Positions 34,555-47,400 of a stretch of 64,000 nucleotides of DNA are shown here, piece by piece. Each line of letters begins with the position of its first letter. Positions within the stretch are counted from its first letter, which is position 1. The DNA is from Monosporascus cannonballus. Lineage: Eukaryota; Ascomycota; Sordariomycetes; Xylariales. The stretch lies in contig QJNS01000052.1 of assembly GCA_004154925.1 (NCBI GenBank), positions 62,001 to 126,000 on the forward strand, in the 5' to 3' direction. The notes beneath the pieces are model-generated. The model was not told the DNA's origin and made no database searches. It saw nothing but the letters and a program-made list of their open reading frames with translations. Made by a program: the position numbers and the translations under genes.

Positions 34555-34977
34555 TTTTATGACCTAACAGGCTTGGCTGCTACAAAGACGGTCGAGCCCT
34601 TGTGGGGCATAGCGCCAACCCAGACCCAATATCACGTGACATGCTTAAAGGGGCTCAGTGCGGCTTATTGGTCCAAGGGCCTTGAGCTCATCGAGCTGAA
34701 AAGCGGCTTAAGGGTGCTTAAGGGAACTTAATAAACCAGACGGCATTGAGTCGGGATGCATAGGTTAAGCTACGAACAAGATAAATACGCTCGTTATTTC
34801 TATAATTTAGATAGCAGCAGGTTGCAATATAACAATTCGTTACCCAAAACACCTTTGGTGTTACAAGATGTAACTAGTTACGATATCTATTATTTAATAT
34901 CTTACGATACTTCTGCTAACATAAATTCGTACGGCTTTGGTTTAGTAATTTGTTAATCCTTAAGCCGTTATGTAATT
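34555..34977 (+). repeat. Family I solo LTR, little affected by RIP in its U3
   Basis: It starts TTTTATGACC (TGTTATGACC in siblings) and runs to GCCGTTATG near 34972. R-U5 (34775-34972) keeps the family I sequence, and U3 (34555-34770) is GC-rich with CTTAAGGG/GGCTTA-type motifs and TCACGTGA at 34632-34639. AAAAC flanks it at 34550-34554 and 34978-34982; if that is the TSD, the LTR is 423 bp and ends five bases beyond the usual end. No internal region adjoins it. The open frames across it are not genes. Confidence 0.7.
34632..34639. promoter_or_regulatory. E-box palindrome TCACGTGA in the solo LTR
   Basis: It lies 77 bp from the LTR start, matching the relative position in A, B and C. Confidence 0.5.
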
Positions 34978-35216
34978 AAAACATACCAAAACCAAAAATT
35001 TTAATAATATTTAATAGTAATTAAAATAAACGAATTAATTAAAAAACGAATTAAGTTTAAAAAAAAGGTTTATAAAATAATATAGAAAAACTATTTTTAT
35101 TATATATTTTTATAGTAATTTAAAGTTTCGAAAAATTTTCGATATTTAAAAATAATAGGTGTTAAAGAAAATCGATATTATAAATAAAAATAATATATAA
35201 GTTATATCAAGATAAA
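34978..35216. other. AT-rich stretch without recognisable features
   Basis: The 239 bp between the solo LTR and element F. It may belong to the end of element M or its LTR, but alignment is too weak to say. Confidence 0.4.
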
Positions 35217-35633
35217 TATTGCTTCAGAAAAAAGAGTTTTTATCTCAAAGAGACCAACCTTTGAAGCCTAGCGTAAATCTATCACGGCTAAACTCCGGAT
35301 GGAAAGGGTTAGCTCTTAACATAATCTAGTTGATCTAGGTGATCTAGAACTAGATCATATATTTTTAGCAGATTTATGACGCCCGTAATTCGAAAAATTA
35401 GAATATATAATAATCCGGTTTTTTATATAAATAGTTACATACATAGTTTCGTTGCTTAGCCATCAATTTAAGGTCTTAATTGGAGCTAAGATTTTTAATA
35501 TGAGAAACAATCTTTAAATTCTATTAACGAATAAATTATAGAATTATTTTTCGCCCTGTTATTATCTGCAACATGAAACATTTTTTTAAATAGTACTTAT
35601 ATTTTCAGGTAAATATATAATAAGTTCGTTATA
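35217..35633 (+). repeat. Element F 5' LTR (about 417 bp)
   Basis: It ends ATAATAAGTTCGTTATA like the E LTR, and its 5' half (AACCTTTGAAGCCTAGCG and GGTGATCTAGAACTAGATC) matches, inverted, the LTRs of G. The start is placed by alignment and approximate. Confidence 0.75.
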
Positions 35634-38600
35634 TTTTAATCGTTTCTTAATTAGTAAATAACGAATTATTTAAGGCTTAGATAAGTTCAAGTTTTTCTAA
35701 ACCTAATAATAACGATATAATAAACCGAAATTTAAAAAATAAATAATATTTTCCATTGCCCTTGTAAATAAAAAAAATGAATAATGAAATTAAACAATAT
35801 ACCTCTTATTAAAGAAGTATTTAAATAATTAACAATATAATATTTCTGATTATTTAATTTTAAGAAGAATTTTTTTAATTGTGTTGACAACTAACACTTA
35901 TTAAAGACATTATCGAGGCTTAGGAATATAACAAATCTAAGAGAATTAAGGAAAAAAAGAAAATAATATAAAGAATCTAGCAAAAAGGCAAAAAGCAAAA
36001 GAAATTATTATTAACGAAATATTGTAAACCTTAATAACGAAACTTCGCGCACTAAAAAAGAAGAATACCAAGTATACTTAATATTAAAAAGCTTTAATCC
36101 TATTGCTATTGGGTATTAACCAGTTATAAAAAATACCATTTCTCTTTTTAACTACCGTAAGATACCAAACGTTAAGGGCTGTAAACTAACTTCTTTTAAA
36201 CCGTATAATAAATTTACAGATATACAAAGGTTTCTAGTTCAGGCTAGATTGTACTTAAAGTTCTGTAAAAGTTCCTTCATTGAAAATTTCTAAAAAGTAA
36301 GAATTATTTATAACTATTTAAAGAAAGAATTCTTTTATAATTTAAGCCCATTATAAAAAATCGGTTGCAAAAATACTTTAACAGTTTTTCGAACATGACA
36401 TGTTATATTTTTTAGTAAATATCTGTTTTTCGAATAAGAATTATAAACGTTATTTAAAAATCTATAAAAGGAATAAAATATAGTTGAATAGCTTTATAAC
36501 TTTCTTTACAATAGATTAATATCTAAATATAGGGTTAAATTTAATCGTTTGGCGGCAATTTTAAATTTTTTAAAAATAAATTGTATTATTTTTATTCGGA
36601 TAATATGAAGCGCTTAATTAAAAGCAAATTATATATAGAACTTAAAACTAGATTTTTTATAAAATATACCGATAAGGTAATTATTGCTGATAAACCTACT
36701 TTTAATCGTTACAATAAAAATCAAATAAACGAAATAGCGACAAAGGTTTTAGCAGCCGAATTAAAAAAACAAACACAAATCTTAAAAGAATGAATTACGA
36801 TTTTAAAAAATCTAAAAGCCATAAATATAATATAAAATGCTTTAATTATAACGAAAACAAGGTATTTTAAGAACGAATATCGTTTTTTAATAAAAAGAAT
36901 TCCTCAAAAATTTCTTAACCTTAGAAAAAAGCTAGAGTAACTAAATAGAAAATAAATAATAAGGTAAAAAGGAAGAAAAGAATTAGTTCGATCTTTTTCC
37001 AGCCAAAATTCATTATTATTACAACCATCCAGGTTTAGAACAATATCTTAAAATACTTTTACCATTTAGATATACAAAAATACGAGATATATAACGAATA
37101 CGGTTAATTCCGACCAAATATTAATAATTATAAATAATTATTCTTAAAGTTATATAAACTCTTTAAATACATTGTATATTTAAATAGTCTGTACAAAAAT
37201 GTTATAATTTAGTACATTTTAAAACTTAATATTCTAAGATTTATTTCGTTTATTTCCAAACAAAACAGGATAATAACTTTTGACGCAGATAAAACAAGAA
37301 GATATTTACAGAATTTAACAATAAATATAAATGCACAGAAATTCCTCTATAGCCAAAATACGCTAAATTTTGTTATTTATATCTTGAATTAATATAGAAT
37401 TAAAAATATATATCGCAAAAAGTTTTATATAATTTCTCGATATTATATATTTATTACAAATTCCTAAAAATAGCCATTGCTTCTTCCGAAGTTCACATTT
37501 TTAATCTTATAACTTGAAAAGTACAAACCTCAACATCGCGGTAAAACAAAACCCTTATCTACAAATGTTAATAAGTGAACAAAAGGGATATAAATATATA
37601 AATAAGTATTATATCAAATCTATTACTAAGAAAACCCGAACATAGAAGTATTTATTTATAACTAAATTACGTTGAACAAGAAATAATAAAAGTTTTCGAA
37701 ATGAAGACATCGAAGAATTTACTATTATTAAGCTCTATATAAAGTAAAAAAGGATTACATAGCCAAATTAAGATTTTTTTCGATATATGAACAAAATATT
37801 TAAAGCTATATTCAATTCAAAAGTCGAAAAACTTTGATATTTTTAATAGTAATAAAAACAATATTAAATGTCTTGGAAATATAAGTTGAGATTATATAAA
37901 GTACTTATAATAAATGGAAACTTATTTAAATATAAAAATAAACGAATATTTCGAAAAATTGAAAGATTTTTACCTAGATTTAAGGATTTTGTGAATAGCT
38001 TTTTCTGGATATACCAGATATCTTAAGATAGGATATTATTGTCGAAATATCTTAATTCTATTTTCATAATCCTCGGATTAGCTGCAAAAACTAAATTTTT
38101 TAAGGAAACTAAAATAATATTTAAGGGGGGCTATTACGAAATTTGTTATGGAATTAAAAAAGTATAAATTTTAAAATAAATTATGACAATATTTTCGAAA
38201 TATCGCAAATTTAAAAGGTGATATAAAGATTAAACCGATTATATGTAATTATTATAGGGTTAATGGATTATCGAATGTTTATTAAAAAATGATATTATTT
38301 TAAATTCTACAAAACATATTACACAAATTTTAAGAAATTAAAAGTATAATAAAAAGCATATATTTAAACCTTAAAAATATATTCGACTTTTTAAATTCAT
38401 AATAAAATATGTAGCACTCATAATATTTAAATTTGAAAATTAGAAATAAAAGATCGAATAAGATAGAAGTTTCGTTTACCGATATATAATTACTTATAAA
38501 TACCTAAATAACATTATTATTATAAACGAATAGTTTTTAGCTCCTATTAATATTTTAAAGAAAAATGCAAAGAAAGCAAAATAATTTACACCATTTAATT

Positions 38601-39491
38601 TTCTAGAACCGCTATTGATAAATGAAAATAATTAAAAAAGCAAAATTGAAAACTGTGTATAACACGATATACAGATATTACAAATATCGGGTTATGCTTA
38701 TAGAACTTATAAATGTTCCGGTAAGTTTTTAGTAATTAGTTATAAGCATTTTTAAAAAAGTTTTAGATAGTTTTGTATTTATATACTGCGATAACATATT
38801 TATTAATTTAAAAATATTTAAAAAATGTAAATAATAAATCATTGAAATATTCGAAAATCTGCATAATATAAATATTTGAATTAGCCTAGCTCCAAAAAAC
38901 ATAGCATACCCAGAAATTAAATTTCTTAAGATTTAAATTTATATTTGGCCAAAATCAAATTTAAGATATCAAATTAAAAGTACTTAAAAACGGGTTTGTT
39001 TTTAGTAAGGCAAAGGCTATGGATATCCGAGAGATTTTAATGTTTATTAATTGCTTACATAAGATAATTCAAAGATATAAAAATATAATGAAATTATTAA
39101 CGAAATCTATTATTAAAAAATATAATAGAAAAATATTCGAATTTTTAGAAAAAGTTAAAAAAGCTTATTAATAACGTAAAAACGAAACTACTAAAATATC
39201 CATAATAAGATTGCCTAATGCTGCTAAAAGATACGTTTAAAATTTAACCCCTTGATTTACATTTTAAGCGTTATTTTAAAACAGGTGAAAAAAATAAACA
39301 ATTATACCCAATAATATATTATGTAAATATATTACGAAATGCAAAGCTTAAGGATTCGATTTATGGCAAGATATTATTAGTAATTATTAACGCATTTAAA
39401 AAGTAAGTATTATATTATAATGGAATAAGAGAACTTTTTGAGGTATATTTCGATTGTAAAAACCTTATTCGACTTATAAAAACATAAGAAC
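35634..39491 (+). pseudogene. Element F gag and pol 5' part (to RNase H)
   Basis: A gag fragment with few stops at 36581-36793 reads MKRLIKSKLYIELKTRFF and onward; the same segment is seen in E (about 45590) and G (60479-60703). The zinc knuckle begins at 36838 (CFNYNENK) and is degenerate, with a stop inside. The RT core near 38770-38800 reads FIYCDNIFINL for FIYLDDILIY. RNase H runs to 39491, where the LTR of D starts. AGAAC (39487-39491) is the left TSD of D. Confidence 0.75.
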
Positions 39492-39915
39492 TATCATGGC
39501 CCAACGAGCCACGATCTCCAAAAACGGCCTATCATAATCTAAACACAAGTAGGCGGTAAGGCAGGTCAAATAATAAATTACCAACTTACTGGTAGTAAGC
39601 CAATAAACCGGATTACTAACATATTAGTGGTAAGCCAATAAGCCGGATTACAAACTTACTAATAATAAACTAATAAGCCGGATTATTAACTGACTGAAAA
39701 TAATTTAATTAATACATATACACTATATACACTTATTATTTGTATAATTTATATAATTTTATTTTATAATAATAATTCGTTATTTAAAATACTTTTAATA
39801 TTACGGAATATAATACAATTATTATATTTATTTATTAAATTCTTACGACATCCTTATTAATATCAATCCGTACTATTAAAATTTAATAATTAATTCAACC
39901 CTTTTAACCGTTATA
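39492..39915 (+). repeat. Element D 5' LTR (424 bp)
   Basis: It starts TATCATGGCCCAACGAGCC and ends ACCGTTATA. U3 contains at least three ~35-bp AAGCCRGATTAC...AGTAAGCC units (about 39580-39700), as in C. Confidence 0.88.
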
Positions 39916-42900
39916 TATTATAAACCTTCATATAATAATACCGTTAAACTTTCAGTAATATCGATTAATAGTATATTTATTAATAAATAACCCAAATAAT
40001 TTACTAACCAAATCTCGGAATACCCGGACACTAAAATAAAATTCAACAAAGAAAAAAAAACCTTATTTTTTTTTGCGAAAAGGTTCTTCGACGATTAGGT
40101 ATTATAAACGAACGCATTTTTGGACTTTAAAAAAACGATAATGATTTTACGACATCATTTTAAGCCACTTATAAGAAACTTAAAAAAAATCTCCGAAACC
40201 GAAAACCTCTTTTAAATAAGCCAACTTATTTAACTAAACTTTTCCAAAAAAATCAGAAAACGTTTTTAAACTTCCTCAACCAAAATTTTTTAACGGAATT
40301 TTAACCAAATTATAATTATTTTTAATTTAATATTAAATATATTTCGGATATTCTTTGATTCGATTATTATATTTATTATAGGAATTAAATTGATAATTGA
40401 ACGATTTACCAAAAACGTAACCATTTAATTCGAACCCATTATAAAGAGATACGTTACCTGATTAATCGAAAAACAAAACCCAGAAATAACACGAGCTTAT
40501 AATAATTATAAATAATTTAAATAGATATTAACGAAAACTTTTCATATAATAAACAAAAAAATAAAAACCGAAATGCAACTTTAATAATTATAATAAAACA
40601 AATCAATATTCAATTATGGCAATACGTTAATTTAATTAACATTTAAGTAATATTAAAATCGAAAAATACTAATAATTAAATTTTTAACGACCTAAAAAAA
40701 ATACCAAAGAAAACTTTTTAAATTCGATCGGCCTAATTATATATCGGATTATATCGTTATAACGGTTAAGATTAACGACCGATAATACGTATAACGTGTT
40801 AAAGGTATTAAAAAAATAATAACAAATTCTAATATACGGCTAATATTAACGTTTTTCGTAGTAATAATACTTTTTACGGTACGGAACTAAAACTTATAAA
40901 ATAACAAGTTATTTATAAAGAAATAAAACCAGGTTAAATATTATAATTATAATAAAATGGGATATAAAGCAATATAATACAAAGCATCTAAGAAATCTCG
41001 TTAAAACGATTAAAAACCAATACCTAAGATAAAATCAAAAAAAATTAAAGAAGACGGGAATAAATTTATTAATATAATTTAGCCTAAATACACATCAGGT
41101 TTTTTATAACGAAAAGTTCAATAAAAACCATTACAACAAAAGGTTTAACGAAAGATACGAAAAACCAAAACGCTAATTTAGTAAATATTACAAATATAAC
41201 AAAAAATATTATAAAGATAATGACGGAAATACCAAAATTAAATAGAAAAACTTTATTGCGAAATCCCTGATTAATACGGCAAAGTATACGCTATATACTG
41301 TTAACGACGAAAATATCCCGATTACAAAAAATAAGAATAACATATTTACAAACAAATTACGCGCATATATTAGCAAAATTTCGATTTTCCTAACCGTATA
41401 AGAAGTAACAAAAATGATAAAAATAATACCGATATTTTCAAATTATAAGCCGAAAAAATGTTTAACAATTAGCCGAAATAAAAAATTAGCCTAAAACAAT
41501 ACTAGGTATAGAAAGATTTTTTATTATTATAAATAATATAATTATTAAACGAAAAAAAAGATATAGCGCATAATAAAACCATATTATAAAAGGATTAGTA
41601 AAAATTTTTATTGTTAATTAATATTTATTGTAAACTTTTATAAAAAGAAATTATTAAAAAATATATTTATTCAGAATGAATCTTTAAAACGATAATTAAA
41701 ATAACGGATAATATAATATAATCGCAAATATAAAAAAAGTATTTCATAACAAGAAACATTATAACAAAACCAAGAATGATTAGTATGGTTCGAAGGAATA
41801 ATACGTTAGCAATAACGACAAATACTACATATTAACGCATTAAATAAAAAAATATAGAAAAAATTGGATAAATTGGAATAAAGATTAAAAGAAAATTACA
41901 TATAAAAAAATATAAAATAACAAAACCTAAGAGAATTAAAAAAAACTTCCGAAAAAGGTTTTAAACGCAATGATAGGAAACGTTAATAACCTTATTACTT
42001 GGATATATAAATCGGAATATATTAATATACCGTAATAATAAACTATAAAACTATAAGCAGAAAGTATATTATGCTAAATATAATTAATAAGATTAAATTA
42101 TTATAGAAAATTAATTAAAACTCTATATAATAACGAATACCGAATATTAAGAATTTGCTTACGATAACGAGAAATTTATACGCAAAATTAATTACTTCGA
42201 ATTTTTAGATAAAGACGATATTACACAGTTAATTTAAATATCGTGTTTTTCAAACATTATAATATAATCTTAAAATTACTATAAATATGTTAATACGAAG
42301 TTTTGATGAACGGAAAAATTAATTAATTGAAGTTTATTTTCTTTTTTAATAATAAACGAAAAAAAACTTAAAATCGTAATGTTCGATCGAAAGTAATAAC
42401 AAATATAAGGATAAAGATATAACTAAAACCTTATTATTTAAAAAGACAAAATATCAAAAAACAGGTATTAAAATAAAATATAACGTGTCGTTATTATTAT
42501 TAAAGCAAAATTAAAATAACTATATAACGATTTAAAATAATAGCAACCTAAAAAGAAAAAAAACTAACTAATATATTATTGTAATATTATAAATGTAAGT
42601 AGTTCATTACAAAAAAAGCCTAATACGAAATTACCAGAATATAATAAATAAAACCATAAAATAATCCTTTTTGAAAAGTTTTTAACGAAATTTTACTTTA
42701 TTTATAACTTTAGTAAAAACAAATTACGTATTTTCAGAAAATATCTAGAAAATCGGTTATAAAAAGAATAAATTTAAGCTTCGAAATCACTAACAGAATA
42801 TCTTATGTTTTTCGTATCCAAAAAAACAGGATAACTGCAAATTAGAGTTAATTATCGATAATTAAATAATGTTATTATTAAAAATCGAATACTATTACCC

Positions 42901-44071
42901 TGAATTGCCGAAATAAAAAACCGATTTTACAAAACCAAATACTTTATAACGTTTAATCTTAAAAGTAAATATGACCTAATTGAAATTAGAAAATACGAAT
43001 AAAAAATAAGCTTTAAAACGAAATCCGGATTATTTATATATTTGGTTATATTAATAGTATTTACGAACCTATTAATGATTTTCTAACGAATAATAAATTT
43101 TGTATTACAAAAATACCCCGATACCTTCGTTATATATTATTTCGACGACATTTTCATTTCTTAAAAATAAAAAGAATATAGGCAAAATACATTTATAAAC
43201 TTTTTAAAACTTTATAAAACGCAAAACTGTTTGATAATACGGAAAAGAATTAATTCCATAAATAAGAAATAAAATATCTAAAACATATTATCACTTTAAA
43301 ATATATTAAGATAAACCCTAAAAAAATCGCTATAGTTAGAGAATAATAAACGTTAACGACAGTTAAAAAGGTATAGGCATTCCTAAAATTCGTTAATTAT
43401 TATAGGAAGTTTATTTGAAATTTTAGCAAAATATTTATACCCTTAATAAACCTTACGAAAAAAAAAAGGTTCAAATAAACGCCAAATACGGAAAAAAACA
43501 TTTTAAGATATTAAGGATAAAATTACTAACAAACCAATATTAATTATATACGATCCAAACTGCCTCGTTAAATTAAAAATCAACATTTCGGATTACGTGT
43601 TAAGCGCAGTGATCGGATAACGAAATAATTAAGGCAAATTATACCTTATTACATTGTTTTCGTACAAATTAAAAAGAACCAAGTTTAATTACGGTATTCC
43701 AAATAAGAAACTTGTAGCTATTATTATAGTATTTCAAAAATTCAAATACTTTCTAAAGGAAACCTTCTACCAAATTAAGGTTTATACGGATTATTAAAAT
43801 CTTACCCGAATTACTATAATTAAGAAACTTACAAAATAAAAATTAAAATATGCAAAAAGAATTAACGAATTTCGATTTCGTTATCCATAGAAAAAAATCC
43901 AAAAACGGCAGAATAAACGCCTTAAATAAACGACCGTATTTCGAAGAAAAATTAATTAAAATTAATTATATAATTTCTGATTTTATTATCAAAAAAATAT
44001 TTACGCTTTTGACAAATTTCAACAATTCGAGCAGGATCCTTTGATATATATCAGAAAATCCAGTAATACAA
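39916..44071 (+). pseudogene. Element D gag-pol 5' part (gag, RT, RNase H, integrase start)
   Basis: The zinc knuckle at 40939-40980 has all its Cys and His codons as Tyr apart from a further stop. The RT core at 43138-43149 reads YFDD within YYFDDIFIS, with both Asp intact. An RNase H C-terminal segment is open at 43850-44044 (ELTNFDFVIHRKKSKNG and onward), the counterpart of the DFxIxYxxGxxNxxADALSR block. The integrase start is broken at 44071 by the LTR of E, with TACAA (44067-44071) as the left TSD of E. Confidence 0.8.
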
Positions 44072-44499
44072 TGTTACGTTCAGAAGGGACTCCACTAGGC
44101 CCAAAGGAGGCCCAGGAAGTTGGAGACGCTCGGGATCTCCACCTTCCATCGGATAAACCTCGGGTTTCTGTCAATTTCCAGAAATACCAGGAGATTCGTA
44201 AACGACAAATATTATGATTTCTGGAGATCCCCAAAAACTATAAGAAATATAAAAAATAAAAAAAATATATAAAGTTTAGGTTTTTTATGTAAATAATTAT
44301 TTATTTAATTTTTTGCTTTTTAATTATTAATTTAAATTTTTAGCCAAAAGTAATTATACTGTTTTTAATTAAAAAAAATATTTTAAAATTTTTTTAATAA
44401 ATATATTAAATTATTTTTCGTTTTATTATTCTTTATAAATTAAAACTTTTTTTAAATATTATTTATATTTCTAAATAAATATATAATAAGTTCGTTATA
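44072..44499 (+). repeat. Element E 5' LTR (428 bp)
   Basis: The first ~150 bp are GC-normal (CACTAGGCCCAAAGGAGGCC, GGGATCTCC, GATAAACCTCGGG) and the remainder is AT-rich. A - strand open frame across its start is not a gene. Confidence 0.88.
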
Positions 44500-47400
44500 T
44501 TTTGATAATTCCTTAATTAATAATTAACAAATAATTTACCGCTTAATTAAAGTATAAACTTTTTTAAATTTAATATAAACGATAATATAAAATAATATTT
44601 AGAAAATAAATAATATATATAATTTTTATTATTAGCCAGGAAAACGTTATTAATAAAATTTAACGATTTATTCCTTATTTAAAAATTTTTTAATTAATTA
44701 ATAATATGGTATCCCTTATTATTCGATTTTACGGAAACCCGTTATTTTCGTAATTTAAATAATAATTTACCCCGGCCCTTAAGGATATTATTAAAATCTA
44801 AGGAAAAAAATTGGAAAAAAAAGCGGTTAAAAAAAAGGTTAAAAAAAGTATAAGGCTAAAAACCAAAAAAATATTTATTGCAAAGGAGAAATTAAATAAC
44901 TTAATAACAAAAGTCTGAACTTTGAAAAAAGAGAATATTCGGTTTATAAAAGGAAAAAAATTAGTTTTCCTTAGTTTGGCTCCCCCAAAAAGCGAAGCTA
45001 AGGGGCCGGCTACCGACCCCTTTTGCTGGACCTAAGGCGAACGTAAGAAAAAGCTTCGACCTTATTATTATTTGGCGTAATTCGGATATAGGAAAAAGTT
45101 ATTTTACCCTCTGGTTATTATAAAATATTAAACGTTAAAAGTTATAAGCCAATTTTTCCTAAGCTTTATAACGGATTAAAAGACCTTAATAAATTTTTAA
45201 TTTAAATAAGATTTTATCTTAAGTTTTATGAAAGTTTTTTGCCGGAAAAATATCAAAAAATAATAATTATTTTTTAATTATTAATTGGACGAATTCGCCA
45301 ATAATTCGAACTTATTTTAACGGATTACCTTAAAAAATATCTAAAGGAATTTTCGGACCTTATTAATTATATTTTTAATAATTACGAAAACTTTAAAGAA
45401 AAAATATGTATTTTATTCGGTAATCCCGATAAGAAATAAGACGTTATTAAGTAATTTTATTTTATTACCAAACCAAATTAACATCCGAATACATAATATA
45501 ATTTAACCGTTTAACCGCCATTTCGAATTTACCAAAAAATACTTTATTTTATTTTTATTATAATAACTTAAAACCTTAAACTAAAAATAAATTATATATG
45601 GAACTTAAAATTAAATTTTTTGCAAAATATATTAATAAGGTTATTATTACCGATAAACGAATTTTTAACCGGTATCTCGAGAAAAAAAGGACCGGCAAAC
45701 GAGATAATAATAAGGGCTCGAAAAGCTAAAATAAAAAGGACAAAGGTAAATCTTAAAAAGAAACGAATTCCGTTTTAAAAAAACCCAAAAAAATAAATCC
45801 AAAATAAAATGTTTTAATTATGGCAAAAAAGGATATTTCAAAAGCAAATATTGTTCCCTTGCTAAAAAAAATTCCAAAAAAGAAAAAATTCCTTAATCCC
45901 AAAAAAAAGCCAAAACGGCTAAATAAGAAACCGACAGTAAGGCAGAAAAAAAAATTAGCTTAATTTTTTTCCAGCCAGAATTTATTATTGCTATACTTAC
46001 TTAAATTTAGAACGATAACCCAAAATACAAAAATTATTTTATTTACCAAAATTTTAAAGTTAAAATTTATAAATATTATCCCGGATAAATAATTTTTAAA
46101 ATAACCATAAAGTTAAAATACTAATACCATTTTAATTCCCCGAAATATAAAATACATATAAAAAATGGTTAATTTCGACCAAATATTAATAATTACGGAT
46201 AATTATCCCCAAAATTTTACGAATTCCCAAAATATATTATTTATAAAAAAATATTATTAGTAAATTTTTATAACTTATTATATTTTATTATTTGCTATTA
46301 AAATAATTATTTTATTTATTTTAAAGCCAAAAAAATAATTTTTGGCCCGGATGGAATAATAAGATTTTTATCAAGCCAAACGATAAATACCGATATATTA
46401 AAATTTCCCAATAACCAAAATATTTTAAGTCTTATTATTTATACTTTAAGTTAAAACGGAATAAAAAAGTTATATCGTAAAAATATTTATGTTATTTCTT
46501 GATATTTTGTATTTAATACGAATTCCTAAATATAAAAATATTTTTTTCGGAGATTTACCTTTTGAATCCCATAATTCGGGAAATACGGAATAAAAAGATA
46601 AGCTAAAAAAAATTAAATTTTGAAACCCTAATATAAGTATAGCAAAAAAACATAGTTCCGGTATAAAAACGACTAATATACCAAATATATTATTAAAAAA
46701 GTTTGCCAGTAAAGATTTACTTAAATTAAAAATTATTAAAAATCAAAAAATTATAAAGGCCTTTAAAAATAAAGTATCGAAAAACCTTAATCGACAAAAC
46801 TTTATACGAGGTAACGAAAAAAACGCGCAATTAAATTAAGATGCTTTTCTGATATAAAGGCAAAATATTTAAAGCCATAATTAATTCCGGAATAAAAAGT
46901 AATTTTATTTCCCTTATAATAACAGAAAAATATTAAATTCCCTAAAAATATAAGTTAAAATTTTACAAAATACGTACGGTAGACGGCAGCTTATTTATTT
47001 ACGAAAACGGACGAATTTTTCGAGAAACGGAAAAATTCCCAATATAAATTTAAAGATATTAAAAACGCGTTTTATTAAATATTGCTAATATTTCCGGATA
47101 CGATATTATCTTAAGAATACTTTAGTTTTATTTTAATAATTTGCGCATTAATTAAAAAAAACGAATATTTTCTTAGGACGAAATATTAAATAAAAATAAT
47201 TAAAAAATTTGTTATGTTATTAAAGAAATACGGGCTCCTAATTAGATCTTTACGGTACCTCCGGAATATTAAAAATTTAAAAAATTATTTAAAAATAAAA
47301 AAAAATTACGAATTACCGTTATACGGTTAATAGGACCACCGGATACCTATTAAAAAAAGGTATTATCTTAAGCTTTATAAAATTTATTATATAAACCCAG

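Noticed and set aside
34546..34956. Two + strand frames over the solo LTR
   Set aside because: The sequence is a family I LTR; frames are not shared by other LTR copies.
44019..44234. - strand frame of 71 codons
   Set aside because: It spans the D/E junction and the E LTR; not a gene.
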